Of a stretch of 19,806 nucleotides of DNA, positions 1-7,476 are shown piece by piece; within the stretch, counting starts at the first letter, position 1; each line of letters opens with the position of its first letter. A program made the translations under genes and the position numbers. The notes beneath the pieces were generated by a model. That model was not told the origin of the DNA, did no database searches, and worked only from the letters and a program-made list of their open reading frames with translations. Source of the DNA: an uncultured bacterium (GTDB lineage Bacteria > Verrucomicrobiota > Kiritimatiellia > CAIKKV01 > CAITUY01); contig CAIZMS010000407.1 of NCBI GenBank assembly GCA_903934155.1, forward strand, positions 1-19,806, in the 5' to 3' direction.

Positions 1-398
1 ATCGCCGACAATTCCTCCGCCAGCCGGATGGAATTGGCAATCACCGATATACTGCGCTTGCCCTTCAACAACCCCGCCATCTGAAAAGTCGTCGTTCCCG
101 AATCGAGAAAAATCTGATCACCATCCTGAATCAGGTTAACCGCCAACTCACCCACCCGCCGCTTGGCTTCCACATTCAGAATGTTTTTTGAGCGGAATGA
201 ATAGTCGGCATGACGCTTCAAGGTGGCCCCGCCATAAATCAACTCCAACTCCTGGGCATCCGCCATCGTCTTCAAATCGCGCCGAACCGTGGCCTCGGAA
301 ATGGACAGCTCAACAGCCAGATCCTTCACCAGAACATGCCCGTTCCGATAGACCCGCTCTAAAATAAAGTCTTTTCGCTGTTTTCCAGAGTAAACCAC
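1..398 (-). CDS. DeoR-family transcriptional regulator (partial, C-terminus outside window)
   Basis: The first 132 codons are visible, running off the left edge. Residues about 8-60 form the DeoR winged helix-turn-helix, with the characteristic SISEATVRRDL recognition stretch (residues 32-42) and the IYGGA wing (54-58). From about residue 78 the DeoRC sensor domain begins; its DSGTTTF stretch (99-105) is the phosphate-binding part of the ISOCOT-like fold that binds phosphorylated sugars in this family. The start is GTG at 398, chosen because GGGAG lies 9 bases upstream and no better start fits the domain. It is divergent from the E2/E3/SDR/MDR operon, so it is probably that operon's local regulator; its effector would then be a phosphorylated sugar or polyol, which is inference. 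DeoR family is clear; the specific subfamily is not. Confidence 0.93.
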   Translation of the reverse strand, partial: MVYSGKQRKDFILERVYRNGHVLVKDLAVELSISEATVRRDLKTMADAQELELIYGGATLKRHADYSFRSKNILNVEAKRRVGELAVNLIQDGDQIFLDSGTTTFQMAGLLKGKRSISVIANSIRLAEELSA

Positions 399-445
399 GT
401 GAAAATACTCCCTTATGCAAAAACTATGTGCATGTTTGCCATAAG

Positions 446-474
446 TGTTGCATCATTGTCAACAAAATGTTGCA
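446..474. promoter_or_regulatory. Possible DeoR operator: alternating TGTTG/CAACA half-sites
   Basis: TGTTG occurs at 446-450 and 468-472, with CAACA at 460-464 between them. This makes two overlapping inverted repeats, with 9-base and 3-base spacers. Each TGTTG is followed by CA, so TGTTGCA is also a direct repeat with a 22-base period. The cluster sits just upstream of the -35 of the divergent operon. Binding by the adjacent DeoR protein is inference. Confidence 0.4.
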
Positions 475-483
475 AATATTTGT

Positions 484-512
484 TTGACATATTAACATGA
501 TAATTCCATATT
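484..512 (+). promoter_or_regulatory. Sigma-70-like promoter of the E2-E3-SDR-MDR operon
   Basis: A perfect -35 hexamer TTGACA (484-489) is followed after 17 bases by CATATT (507-512), matching the -10 consensus at four of six positions, in an AT-rich stretch that contrasts with the GC-rich genes. It leaves a leader of about 65-70 bases before the E2 start at 586, where AGGAG (573-577) lies 8 bases before the ATG. Confidence 0.55.
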
Positions 513-585
513 TGATCAAATTATTGAGTGGAGTTGGCTTTTTATTTGAGTCGCATATTTCGATTTATCATCAGGAGAAGCAATT

Positions 586-2079
586 ATGTTTGAAGTTCAA
601 ATGCCTCAAGCCGGACAATCTATGGAAGAAGGAACAATCGTCCGTTGGCTCAAGAATGAAGGCGACAAAGTTCAGGCAAAGGACATTCTTTTCGAAGTGG
701 AAACGGACAAGGCCGTGGTGGAGGTGGAGGCCGGACATGACGGCATACTCCGTAAAATCATTGTGCCACCCGGCCAGATGGTTCCGATCCGGACCAAAGT
801 GGGCTTGATCGGTAATGCCAACGAACCGATTCCCGCTGGTTCTGACTCCCCTGCCCCCGCCGTTCAACCGGCTTCCGTCGCCTCCGCACCCGAACCGGCC
901 GCCGCATCCGGAGGAACCCTGACCGATGTGCTACTGCCCCAGGCCGGACAATCCATGGAAGAAGGAACCATCGTCCGCTGGCTCAAGAATGAAGGCGACA
1001 AAGTCCAGGCAAAGGAAATCCTGCTGGAAGTTGAAACCGACAAAGCCGTGGTGGAAGTGGAAGCCGGGCATGACGGCACGCTACGCAAAATCCTTGTTCC
1101 CGCCGGAACGACCGTTCCGGTTCGCACGCGTATCGCGCTGATCGGCGATGCCAACGCCGCTCTGCCTGCCGGTGTCGCCGCCCTTCCCGCCAAGCCTGCG
1201 GCCGCCGCCGCTCCTGCGACACTCCCCCCGTCAGGCCCGCTGAAAGCCTCTCCCGCCGCCCGCAAAATCGCAGGCGAGCGCGGGATTGAGCTCACTTCCG
1301 TTGGCTCCGGCTCCGGGCCCAACGGCCGGATCACCTCACGCGATCTTCCTGCCCAGGCGGCGCAGGCCAAGGCGGCACCCGCAGCGCCCGTCGCGGCCCC
1401 CACATCCGTCAACGGCCAGGCGACACGCCGCCGATTAACCCCGATGCGCAAGGCCGTGGCCCGGAACCTGCTGGCCTCGAAGCAGAACATCCCCCACTTC
1501 TACATGCAGCTGACGGTCAACGCGGTACCCCTGTCCGAACTCCAGAAGTCTGAGAAGAGCAAGTACCAGTGCTCACTCAATGACTTTGTAACCAAGGCGT
1601 GCGCCAAGGCCATCCGGGAATTCCCGGCTTTCCGAAGCCGGATTGAGAATGACGAGATGGTGGAATTCAACGATGTGAACATCGGAATCGCCGTCGGAAT
1701 GGACGAAGGGCTTGTGGTTCCGGTGGTTCTGGGGGCGGACACCCTCTCCATCAAAGATCTGGCCGCCGAGACACGGCGCCTCGCCCAATCGGCGAAAACC
1801 GGAAAAATCGAAAACATGGGCAAGGGCGTCTTCACCATCACCAACCTCGGGATGTTCGGCATCGAGCAGTTCACGGCCATCGTGAATCCGCCGGAAGCCG
1901 CGATCATGGCTGTCGGAACCCTCCGGGAAACAGTAGTGGTTCAGGATGGCGCCATGTGGCCGGGCAAAGTCATGACCCTGACCCTCAGCGCCGACCACCG
2001 CGTGGTGGATGGCCTTCCCGCCGCCAAGTTCATGGCCCGTTTGAAAGAACTGCTGGAGACACCGGCGCAGTTGCTGTAA
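586..2079 (+). CDS. Dihydrolipoamide acyltransferase (E2) with two lipoyl domains
   Basis: This is the E2 core of a 2-oxoacid (pyruvate- or acetoin-type) dehydrogenase complex, which moves an acyl group from E1 to CoA via swinging lipoyl-lysines. Of 497 residues, 1-77 and 113-188 are lipoyl domains with the lipoylated lysines in ETDKAVVEV at K42 and K153. Ala/Pro-rich linkers follow each. Residues about 219-255 are the peripheral-subunit-binding domain, and about 280-497 the catalytic domain ending in DHRVVDG, with catalytic H471 and D475. The two lipoyl domains are almost identical, pointing to recent duplication or conversion. The ATG has AGGAG 8 bases upstream. E3 follows, but no E1 gene is present in the window, so substrate specificity cannot be read from context. 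Pyruvate is the default; acetoin or another oxo-acid is possible. Confidence 0.95.
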   Translation: MFEVQMPQAGQSMEEGTIVRWLKNEGDKVQAKDILFEVETDKAVVEVEAGHDGILRKIIVPPGQMVPIRTKVGLIGNANEPIPAGSDSPAPAVQPASVASAPEPAAASGGTLTDVLLPQAGQSMEEGTIVRWLKNEGDKVQAKEILLEVETDKAVVEVEAGHDGTLRKILVPAGTTVPVRTRIALIGDANAALPAGVAALPAKPAAAAAPATLPPSGPLKASPAARKIAGERGIELTSVGSGSGPNGRITSRDLPAQAAQAKAAPAAPVAAPTSVNGQATRRRLTPMRKAVARNLLASKQNIPHFYMQLTVNAVPLSELQKSEKSKYQCSLNDFVTKACAKAIREFPAFRSRIENDEMVEFNDVNIGIAVGMDEGLVVPVVLGADTLSIKDLAAETRRLAQSAKTGKIENMGKGVFTITNLGMFGIEQFTAIVNPPEAAIMAVGTLRETVVVQDGAMWPGKVMTLTLSADHRVVDGLPAAKFMARLKELLETPAQLL

Positions 2080-2089
2080 ATGAGGAAAA

Positions 2090-2195
2090 GGAATCCAGAA
2101 TTCAGGAGCCAGAATCCAGAATGAAGAAAAAGTCATCCCTTCATTCAGTCATTCACCTCCCCCTTCTGGATTCTGAATTCTGGATTCTGGATTCC
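2090..2195. repeat. Heptad-based inverted repeat / large hairpin between E2 and E3
   Basis: The left arm (2090-2121) is built of TCCAGAA-like heptads and the right arm (2164-2195) of TTCTGGA-like heptads, about four on each side. When folded, 28 of 32 positions pair. The 42-base loop holds a further small stem (AATGAAG at 2120-2126 with CTTCATT at 2139-2145). It lies just before the E3 ribosome-binding site and occupies most of the 130-base intergenic gap. It looks like a dispersed repeat unit that can form a strong RNA stem. A role in mRNA processing or attenuation between E2 and E3 is inference. Confidence 0.75.
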
Positions 2196-2215
2196 AAATC
2201 TATAAGGAGCTATTG

Positions 2216-3625
2216 ATGAGTAAACATTTCGATATTGTCGTTCTCGGCGCCGGACCCGGCGGTTATGTAGCGGCCCTGAAAGCCGCCCAAATGGGGGCTT
2301 CGGTCGCCATCGTGGAACAAGGGCATCTCGGCGGAACCTGCCTGAATGTGGGTTGTATCCCCTCCAAGGCGCTACTCGCTTCCGCGGAATTGATCCATTC
2401 CATCCACGGCGCCAGCGCCATGGGCGTGAAGGTCTCGGGCGAAGTCACCTTCGACTGGCCCGCCATCCAAACCCGTAAGGACAAGGTTCTGCAGACGCTG
2501 CGAAGCGGCATCAAGTCCCTCTTCGCCGCCCGGAAGGTCACGCTCTTCCAGGGCCGCGGGAAACTGAATGGCCCGGGAAAAATCGTGATTGAAACCAAGT
2601 CGGGCACGGAGGCCATCACCGCCGGAAAAATCATCCTGGCCACGGGCTCGATCCCCGCACGGATTCCCGGCTGGCCCACCGATCCCGAGAAAGTCTGTAC
2701 CAGCGATGAATCCCTTCACTGGAAGACCCTTCCCGCCCGCCTCCTGATTGTCGGCGGCGGCGTAATCGGCTGTGAATTCGCCTGCATGATGCGCGAATTC
2801 GGGGTTCAGGTGACCATTGTTGAACTGATGCCGCGGCTTCTGCCGGAACTGGACGAAAGTCTTGCGGATCCGCTACAGAAGGTGTTCACGAAGCGCGGCA
2901 TCCAGTGCTTCACCGGAACCAAGGTGGAAACCCTGACCGCTGGGAGCACCGTCAAGGCCGTTCTGAGCAACGGCCAGACCGTGGAAGCCGACCGCGTCCT
3001 GTTGTCCATCGGGCGCCGTCCCAATACCGCTGATATCGGACTGGAATCCGTGGGCCTGCTTACCGACCGCGGCTTTGTCCGGGTGAATGATCACATGGAA
3101 ACCCCGGTCAAGGGAATCTATTGCATCGGGGATGCCAACGGGCGCTGCCTGCTTGCCCACGCCGCTTCGGCGCAGGGAATCGCGGCCGTGGAGAACGCCA
3201 TGGGGCACGCCCACCCGTTCACCGCCCCCATTCCCTCAGCTGTCTATACCTTCCCGGAAATTGGCGCCGTGGGCATGACCCAGGCACAGGCCAAAAAAGC
3301 CGGAATTCCCATCGCCATCGGCTCATTCCCCCTGGCGGCTCTGGGCAAGGCCATCGCCGTCGGCCATACCGAGGGCTTCGTCAAGGTGCTCCGTCACCGC
3401 GAAACCGGCGAACTGCTCGGCGTCCACATGATGGGGCACAACGCCACCGAATGCATCGCCTCGGCAGGCGCCATGATTCACCAGAAGGTTACGGTACAGG
3501 AGTTGGCCGAAGTGGTGTATGCCCACCCGACCATCAGCGAGAGCATCAAGGAAGCGGCGGAGGATGCCCTCGGAATGGCCGTGCATCTCCCTCCCCGAAA
3601 AATTCTCAGAGCAACAGCAGGATAA
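2216..3625 (+). CDS. lpdA: Dihydrolipoamide dehydrogenase (E3)
   Basis: This FAD enzyme reoxidises the dihydrolipoyl groups of E2 and reduces NAD+. Its 469 residues match the usual family length. It shows the N-terminal FAD motif GAGPGGY (11-17), the redox-active disulfide in GGTCLNVGCIPSK (C42 and C47), a second Rossmann motif GGGVIGCE for NAD, and the C-terminal dimer-interface HPTISE with the catalytic base H437 and E442. The start is ATG 2216, not the preceding in-frame TTG at 2213, because AAGGAG (2204-2209) is 6 bases before it. It is the second gene of the operon, after the heptad hairpin. Glutathione or mercuric reductases share the fold, but the disulfide motif and the HPTxSE tail fix the E3 call. 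Confidence 0.96.
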   Translation: MSKHFDIVVLGAGPGGYVAALKAAQMGASVAIVEQGHLGGTCLNVGCIPSKALLASAELIHSIHGASAMGVKVSGEVTFDWPAIQTRKDKVLQTLRSGIKSLFAARKVTLFQGRGKLNGPGKIVIETKSGTEAITAGKIILATGSIPARIPGWPTDPEKVCTSDESLHWKTLPARLLIVGGGVIGCEFACMMREFGVQVTIVELMPRLLPELDESLADPLQKVFTKRGIQCFTGTKVETLTAGSTVKAVLSNGQTVEADRVLLSIGRRPNTADIGLESVGLLTDRGFVRVNDHMETPVKGIYCIGDANGRCLLAHAASAQGIAAVENAMGHAHPFTAPIPSAVYTFPEIGAVGMTQAQAKKAGIPIAIGSFPLAALGKAIAVGHTEGFVKVLRHRETGELLGVHMMGHNATECIASAGAMIHQKVTVQELAEVVYAHPTISESIKEAAEDALGMAVHLPPRKILRATAG

Positions 3626-3631
3626 CAAACT

Positions 3632-4732
3632 ATGAACACAGAATTGATCAACATGATCGGCCCCGCACTGCGGGGCCTTTTGGCGGACAATAGCGAAATC
3701 CTCAAACTGGTCTCATTCGCACCGGAGACCGGCAGCCAGCCCAAGGCCCTGACCGTGACCCTCCCAGAAAACCCTGCCCTCCCTGCCGTCCTGGATGTCC
3801 TTCGCAAGTCTCTCGCTGACTACTCCAAGGCGAACGGGGCCAAACCCACCACAGTCATTGTCTCCGGAGTGGGCACGTTCACCGTCGCCAACAGTCCGGT
3901 TAAAACCGGGCGCGTGGCCGGAACCGTGGCGGTTGTCACCGGCGCCGCCCAGGGATTCGGTCTTGAGATTTCCAGGCAGTTCGCCGCCGCAGGCGCCCAT
4001 GTTGTCCTGCTCGACATGAATCAGGCGGGAGCCACCTCCGCCGCCCAGGAACTCTGCAAACAGTTCGGCGCGGGACGCGCCATCGGGTTGGCCTCGAACG
4101 TCACCGACCCGGCCTCCATGGCGGCCGCGATCCATGAAACCGTCAAGGCCTTCGGTGGGTTCGATGTCTTTGTCGCCAACGCCGGCGTGCTCAAGGCGGG
4201 TAGCGTCAAGACCCAGAGCGCGGCAGATTTCGACTTTGTTACCGCCGTGAACTACAAGGGCTATTTCGTCAGCGTCCAGAAGGCCGCCCCGATCCTCGCC
4301 ACCCAGCACCTGGCGAACCCGGAGTACTGGAGCGACATCATCCAGATCAATTCGAAGTCAGGACTGGAAGGCTCCAACAAGAACGGTGCTTATGCAGGCA
4401 GTAAGTTCGGCGGCATCGGGCTTACCCAGTCGTTCGCCATGGAACTGGTGGAGGACAACATCAAGGTGAACTCCATCTGTCCCGGAAATTTCTTTGATGG
4501 CCCGCTCTGGTCCGACCCGAAGAACGGCCTCTTTGTCCAGTACCTGAGCACCGGAAAAGTCCCGGGCGCCAAAACGGTCCAGGATGTGCAGAAGTTCTAT
4601 GAAGCCAAGGTGCCCATGCGCCGCGGCTGCATGGCGCAGGATGTCATGAAAGCCATTTTTTATCTGATGGAACAAAACTATGAAACCGGCCAGGCGGTTC
4701 CCGTAACCGGTGGCCAGGTGATGCTGTCTTAA
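3632..4732 (+). CDS. Short-chain dehydrogenase/reductase with N-terminal extension (sugar-alcohol type)
   Basis: An NAD(P)-dependent SDR of 366 residues, roughly 95 longer than a classical SDR. The SDR core starts near residue 97: TGAAQGFG (103-110) binds the cofactor, NAG is at 183-185, and the catalytic set is S241 (INSKSG) with Y254 and K258 (YAGSK). The closest family I recognise is sorbitol-6-phosphate 2-dehydrogenase (SrlD/SorD). The extra N-terminus contains VSGVGTFT (77-84), resembling the linker between the aldolase and dehydrogenase halves of bifunctional rhamnulose-1-phosphate aldolase/alcohol dehydrogenase, so it may be a remnant of such a fusion; this is inference. It starts 6 bases after E3, with AGGAT overlapping the E3 stop. 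The substrate is probably a polyol or ketose phosphate, unproven. Confidence 0.85.
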   Translation: MNTELINMIGPALRGLLADNSEILKLVSFAPETGSQPKALTVTLPENPALPAVLDVLRKSLADYSKANGAKPTTVIVSGVGTFTVANSPVKTGRVAGTVAVVTGAAQGFGLEISRQFAAAGAHVVLLDMNQAGATSAAQELCKQFGAGRAIGLASNVTDPASMAAAIHETVKAFGGFDVFVANAGVLKAGSVKTQSAADFDFVTAVNYKGYFVSVQKAAPILATQHLANPEYWSDIIQINSKSGLEGSNKNGAYAGSKFGGIGLTQSFAMELVEDNIKVNSICPGNFFDGPLWSDPKNGLFVQYLSTGKVPGAKTVQDVQKFYEAKVPMRRGCMAQDVMKAIFYLMEQNYETGQAVPVTGGQVMLS

Positions 4733-4752
4733 AAACTAAAAAGGAAACTCCC

Positions 4753-6426
4753 ATGCCCACAACAGCTTTTCCCAAAACCCAGTATGCCGTTCAACTCGTC
4801 GGTCCCGGCGAACTCAAACTCAACACCGCCAAGCCTGTCGTGGCGCCGGGCCCGCACCAGGTGCTCGGCAAAATTGAATCCGTCTGCCTGTGCTTCTCGG
4901 ATCTCAAGCTGCTCAAGCAGTTCTCCCAGCACCCGAGGAAAAGCGAAGTGATCGGCGGGCTATCGCCGGAGGTCTTGAAGGACATTTCAAGCTATGTGCC
5001 GGGTGATAAACCAACCGTTCCGGGCCATGAAGCCGTCATCCGGATCGTGGCAGTGGGTAACCAGGTCAAACACCACAAGGTTGGCGAGCGCTGCCTGGTT
5101 CAGACCGATTATCGCGCCTTTGTCACGGCCGGATCAAACGCCGCGTTCGGCTATAACTTTGAGGGAGCGCTCCAGGAATATGTGGTGATGGATGAGCGCG
5201 TGATCATGGATCCCGCCTCCGGGGAACGCTTTTTGATTCCGGTTCCTGAAAATCTGAGTGCCTCCGCCATCGCCCTCGTTGAACCCTGGGCCTGCGTGGA
5301 AGACTCCTATGTAACCCCCGAGCGCCAGACCATCAAGGCTGGCGGGAAACTGGCCGTGGTGGTGGACAGCGACCACAAGATGAAGGGACTGACTGAAAGC
5401 TTTTCACGTGAGGGGAAACCGGCCTCCATCAGCGTGGTCTGCGCCGACGGGACCCATCGGGAACTTGAAAAGCTTGGAATTCCCGTGACCCGTGTTCACA
5501 GTGCCTCGGAATTGTCCAAGGAATCCTTCGACGACATCGTTTATTTTGGCTACGACAAGCAGACCATCGAAATCCTCAACGACAAGCTCGGCATCTGCGG
5601 CATCATCGCCATCGTCACCGGCGGACACAAGATCGGCCATCCCGTCTCCGTTGGTGTGGGCCGGGTCCACTACGGCATGACCCGCTGGATCGGAACCCTT
5701 TCCGCCAATGCCCACGAGGCCTACAAGGTTATTCCCTCCACGGGCGAAGTGCGTGAGCATGACAGCATCTGCGTCGTCGGTGCGGGTGGCCCGATGGGCC
5801 AGATGCACGTCCTACGCGATGTCTGCATCGACAAGAAGGGCATGACGGTCATTGCGGTAGACTTTGATGACGCCCGCCTTGCCAACCTGCTTGAAAAGGC
5901 AGAACCGCTGGCCAAGGCCAACAAGATCGGACTGAAGTCCGTGAACCCGAAAAACCAACCCCTCACCGGCCCATTCAGCTACAATGTCGTGATGGCGCCG
6001 ATCGGAGCCCTCGTGTCCGATGCCGTCAAAAACAGCACCAAGGGATGCCTGATCAACATTTTCGCAGGAATCCCTGCTCCCACCCGACATGATCTGGATC
6101 TGGACACCTACATCGCCAACGGCTGCTTCATGTTCGGAACGAGCGGATCGACCATCCGTGACATGAAGATCGTCCTGGAAAAAGTGGTCGCCGGACGTTT
6201 GGACACCAACCGTTCCGTTGACGCCATCAGTGGCATGGCGGGGGCCATGGACGGTCTGGCTGCGGTCGAAAACCGGACTCTGGCCGGCAAAATCGTCATC
6301 TATCCCATGCTCCACGACTTGGCGCTTACCCCCTTGTCAAAACTGGGCGAAATCCTTCCCAAGGTTGCCGCCAAGCTGGATCACGGAAACTGGACAACAG
6401 AAGCCGAAAAGGCGTTGCTGGCATAA
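4753..6426 (+). CDS. Oversized zinc-type MDR alcohol/polyol dehydrogenase
   Basis: A medium-chain dehydrogenase/reductase of 557 residues; typical members have 340-410. The N-terminal GroES-like part has likely catalytic zinc ligands C47 (in CLCFSD) and H92-E93 (in PGHE), and the LVEPWACV stretch (175-182). A nucleotide-binding Rossmann motif GAGGPMGQ is at 343-350. Between them, residues about 195-300 form an extra segment (beginning GGKLAVVVDSDH) that itself looks alpha/beta and explains the length. The nearest family I recognise is L-sorbose-1-phosphate reductase (SorE-like); with the SDR upstream the pair resembles SorD/SorE-type polyol/ketose interconversion. The call is by resemblance. 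AAGGAA lies upstream of the ATG and the gene ends the operon. Confidence 0.82.
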   Translation: MPTTAFPKTQYAVQLVGPGELKLNTAKPVVAPGPHQVLGKIESVCLCFSDLKLLKQFSQHPRKSEVIGGLSPEVLKDISSYVPGDKPTVPGHEAVIRIVAVGNQVKHHKVGERCLVQTDYRAFVTAGSNAAFGYNFEGALQEYVVMDERVIMDPASGERFLIPVPENLSASAIALVEPWACVEDSYVTPERQTIKAGGKLAVVVDSDHKMKGLTESFSREGKPASISVVCADGTHRELEKLGIPVTRVHSASELSKESFDDIVYFGYDKQTIEILNDKLGICGIIAIVTGGHKIGHPVSVGVGRVHYGMTRWIGTLSANAHEAYKVIPSTGEVREHDSICVVGAGGPMGQMHVLRDVCIDKKGMTVIAVDFDDARLANLLEKAEPLAKANKIGLKSVNPKNQPLTGPFSYNVVMAPIGALVSDAVKNSTKGCLINIFAGIPAPTRHDLDLDTYIANGCFMFGTSGSTIRDMKIVLEKVVAGRLDTNRSVDAISGMAGAMDGLAAVENRTLAGKIVIYPMLHDLALTPLSKLGEILPKVAAKLDHGNWTTEAEKALLA

Positions 6427-6441
6427 TCTGGCATAATCTGG
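6418..6441. repeat. Short tandem repeat across the MDR stop codon
   Basis: The ten-base unit CTGGCATAAT occurs twice in a row (6418-6427, 6428-6437) followed by CTGG, so the MDR stop TAA and its surroundings are duplicated. It is probably a slippage product and has no evident function. Confidence 0.7.
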
Positions 6442-6480
6442 TTGACCGTTCCGGATGAAACGGCGATTATTCCAGACCTT

Positions 6481-6939
6481 ATGCACCTTGCAGTTGGTGA
6501 GTTTTTCAAGACCCCGGTCTTTTGGTCAGCGTTTCTGGCTTATGTCTTTGCGTCGTTCCTGAAAATGATCGGGAACTTCCGGAAAACCAGAAAAATTGAT
6601 TTCCAGTACTTGACCACTCTGGGCGGCATGCCCAGTGCCCATTCGGCCATGGTCGGCGGACTTGCCACCTCGGTGGGAATGCGGGAAGGCTTCGGCAGCA
6701 CAATCTTTGCGGTGACTTTCGCGTTTGCCGTCGTGGTCATGTTCGACGCCTCAACCGTACGGCGCGCAACGGGTCTTCAGGCCAGGCTCCTGAACCAGAT
6801 CATTGACGAAGTGTTTAAAAACCATCACCTCTCCGCCCAGAAGCTCATCGAGATTCTCGGGCACACGCGCCTTGAAGTCGGCGCCGGTCTGGCCGTCGGC
6901 GTGGCCATCGGCATGCTGGTCAGCGCCCTCATGCTGTAA
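6481..6939 (+). CDS. DUF212 / YuiD-like membrane protein (acid phosphatase-VPO-related)
   Basis: A small integral membrane protein of 152 residues from ATG 6481. It belongs to the DUF212 family, distantly related to PAP2/vanadium haloperoxidase phosphatases. The family hallmark GGMPSAHSA (44-52) is present, as are hydrophobic segments near residues 10-25, 50-80 and 130-152, and the FDAxxVRRAxGxQA stretch. I prefer 6481 over the in-frame TTG at 6442 because family members start just before the NPVFW-like first helix and there is no SD site for either. No enzymatic activity is established for the family. It follows the operon by about 55 bases and converges with the GreA-like gene 17 bases downstream. 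Confidence 0.85.
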   Translation: MHLAVGEFFKTPVFWSAFLAYVFASFLKMIGNFRKTRKIDFQYLTTLGGMPSAHSAMVGGLATSVGMREGFGSTIFAVTFAFAVVVMFDASTVRRATGLQARLLNQIIDEVFKNHHLSAQKLIEILGHTRLEVGAGLAVGVAIGMLVSALML

Positions 6940-6956
6940 GCAAAATCCACCCGAGA

Positions 6957-7439
6957 TCACTCTACCGACAGCACCGTGAGGGTCTGGGTATTGCGTCCGA
7001 TTTTGATTTTAAAGGTGTCACCCGCGGTTTTTCCCAATACGGCCTGCCCGAGGGGAGACTGCGCGGTCACAATCGTGATTTCCTCTCCCTCAACCAGAAT
7101 TGTTTCGCCCCCGGCGGCAGAGCCGAACAAAATGACTCGGGTCTCCCCGGCGCTTGATTTCAGCCGGACGAGGGCACCAAGTTGAATCAGGCTCGACTTG
7201 TGGAGCGCCTTGAGCGGCAACATCTGAAGGCTTTCCAGGGCGTTTGAAAGCTCTTCCACCCGCTTGGCATGACCCCGGGCCAGAAACGACTCCTCCAGCT
7301 TGAAGGTATCGTACTTATGCTCCGCATGATGTTCCTCACTGGTGGCCGTCGCGAAGGACTTCTTCGCCACAGCAGTGGTGGAAGCCAGCTCCGCCCTCAA
7401 CTGGTCCATAAAACGTTGATGAATCTCCTGCTTGGTCAT
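6957..7439 (-). CDS. GreA/GreB-family (Rnk-like) protein
   Basis: 160 residues with two parts. Residues 1-75 are helical and charged and look like a coiled coil. Residues about 82-160 form the FKBP-like C-terminal domain of GreA/GreB/Rnk proteins, with the signature SPLGQAVLGKTAGDTFKIKI (128-147). In true Gre factors the N-terminal coiled-coil inserts into the RNA polymerase secondary channel and carries two acidic residues at its tip. Here the N-terminal part is not alignable with GreA by eye, so transcript-cleavage activity is doubtful; an RNA-polymerase-binding role is the family inference. No clear SD precedes the ATG at 7439. It lies between convergent DUF212 and a co-directional protease gene upstream. 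Confidence 0.82.
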   Translation of the reverse strand: MTKQEIHQRFMDQLRAELASTTAVAKKSFATATSEEHHAEHKYDTFKLEESFLARGHAKRVEELSNALESLQMLPLKALHKSSLIQLGALVRLKSSAGETRVILFGSAAGGETILVEGEEITIVTAQSPLGQAVLGKTAGDTFKIKIGRNTQTLTVLSVE

Positions 7440-7476
7440 GGGGGCAGTCTATCACGATTGACTATCCGTTCCAGCG

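Noticed and set aside
864..1490. 208-codon minus-strand frame over E2
   Set aside because: It is an antisense shadow of Ala/Pro-rich linkers and lipoyl domains, low complexity and without RBS.
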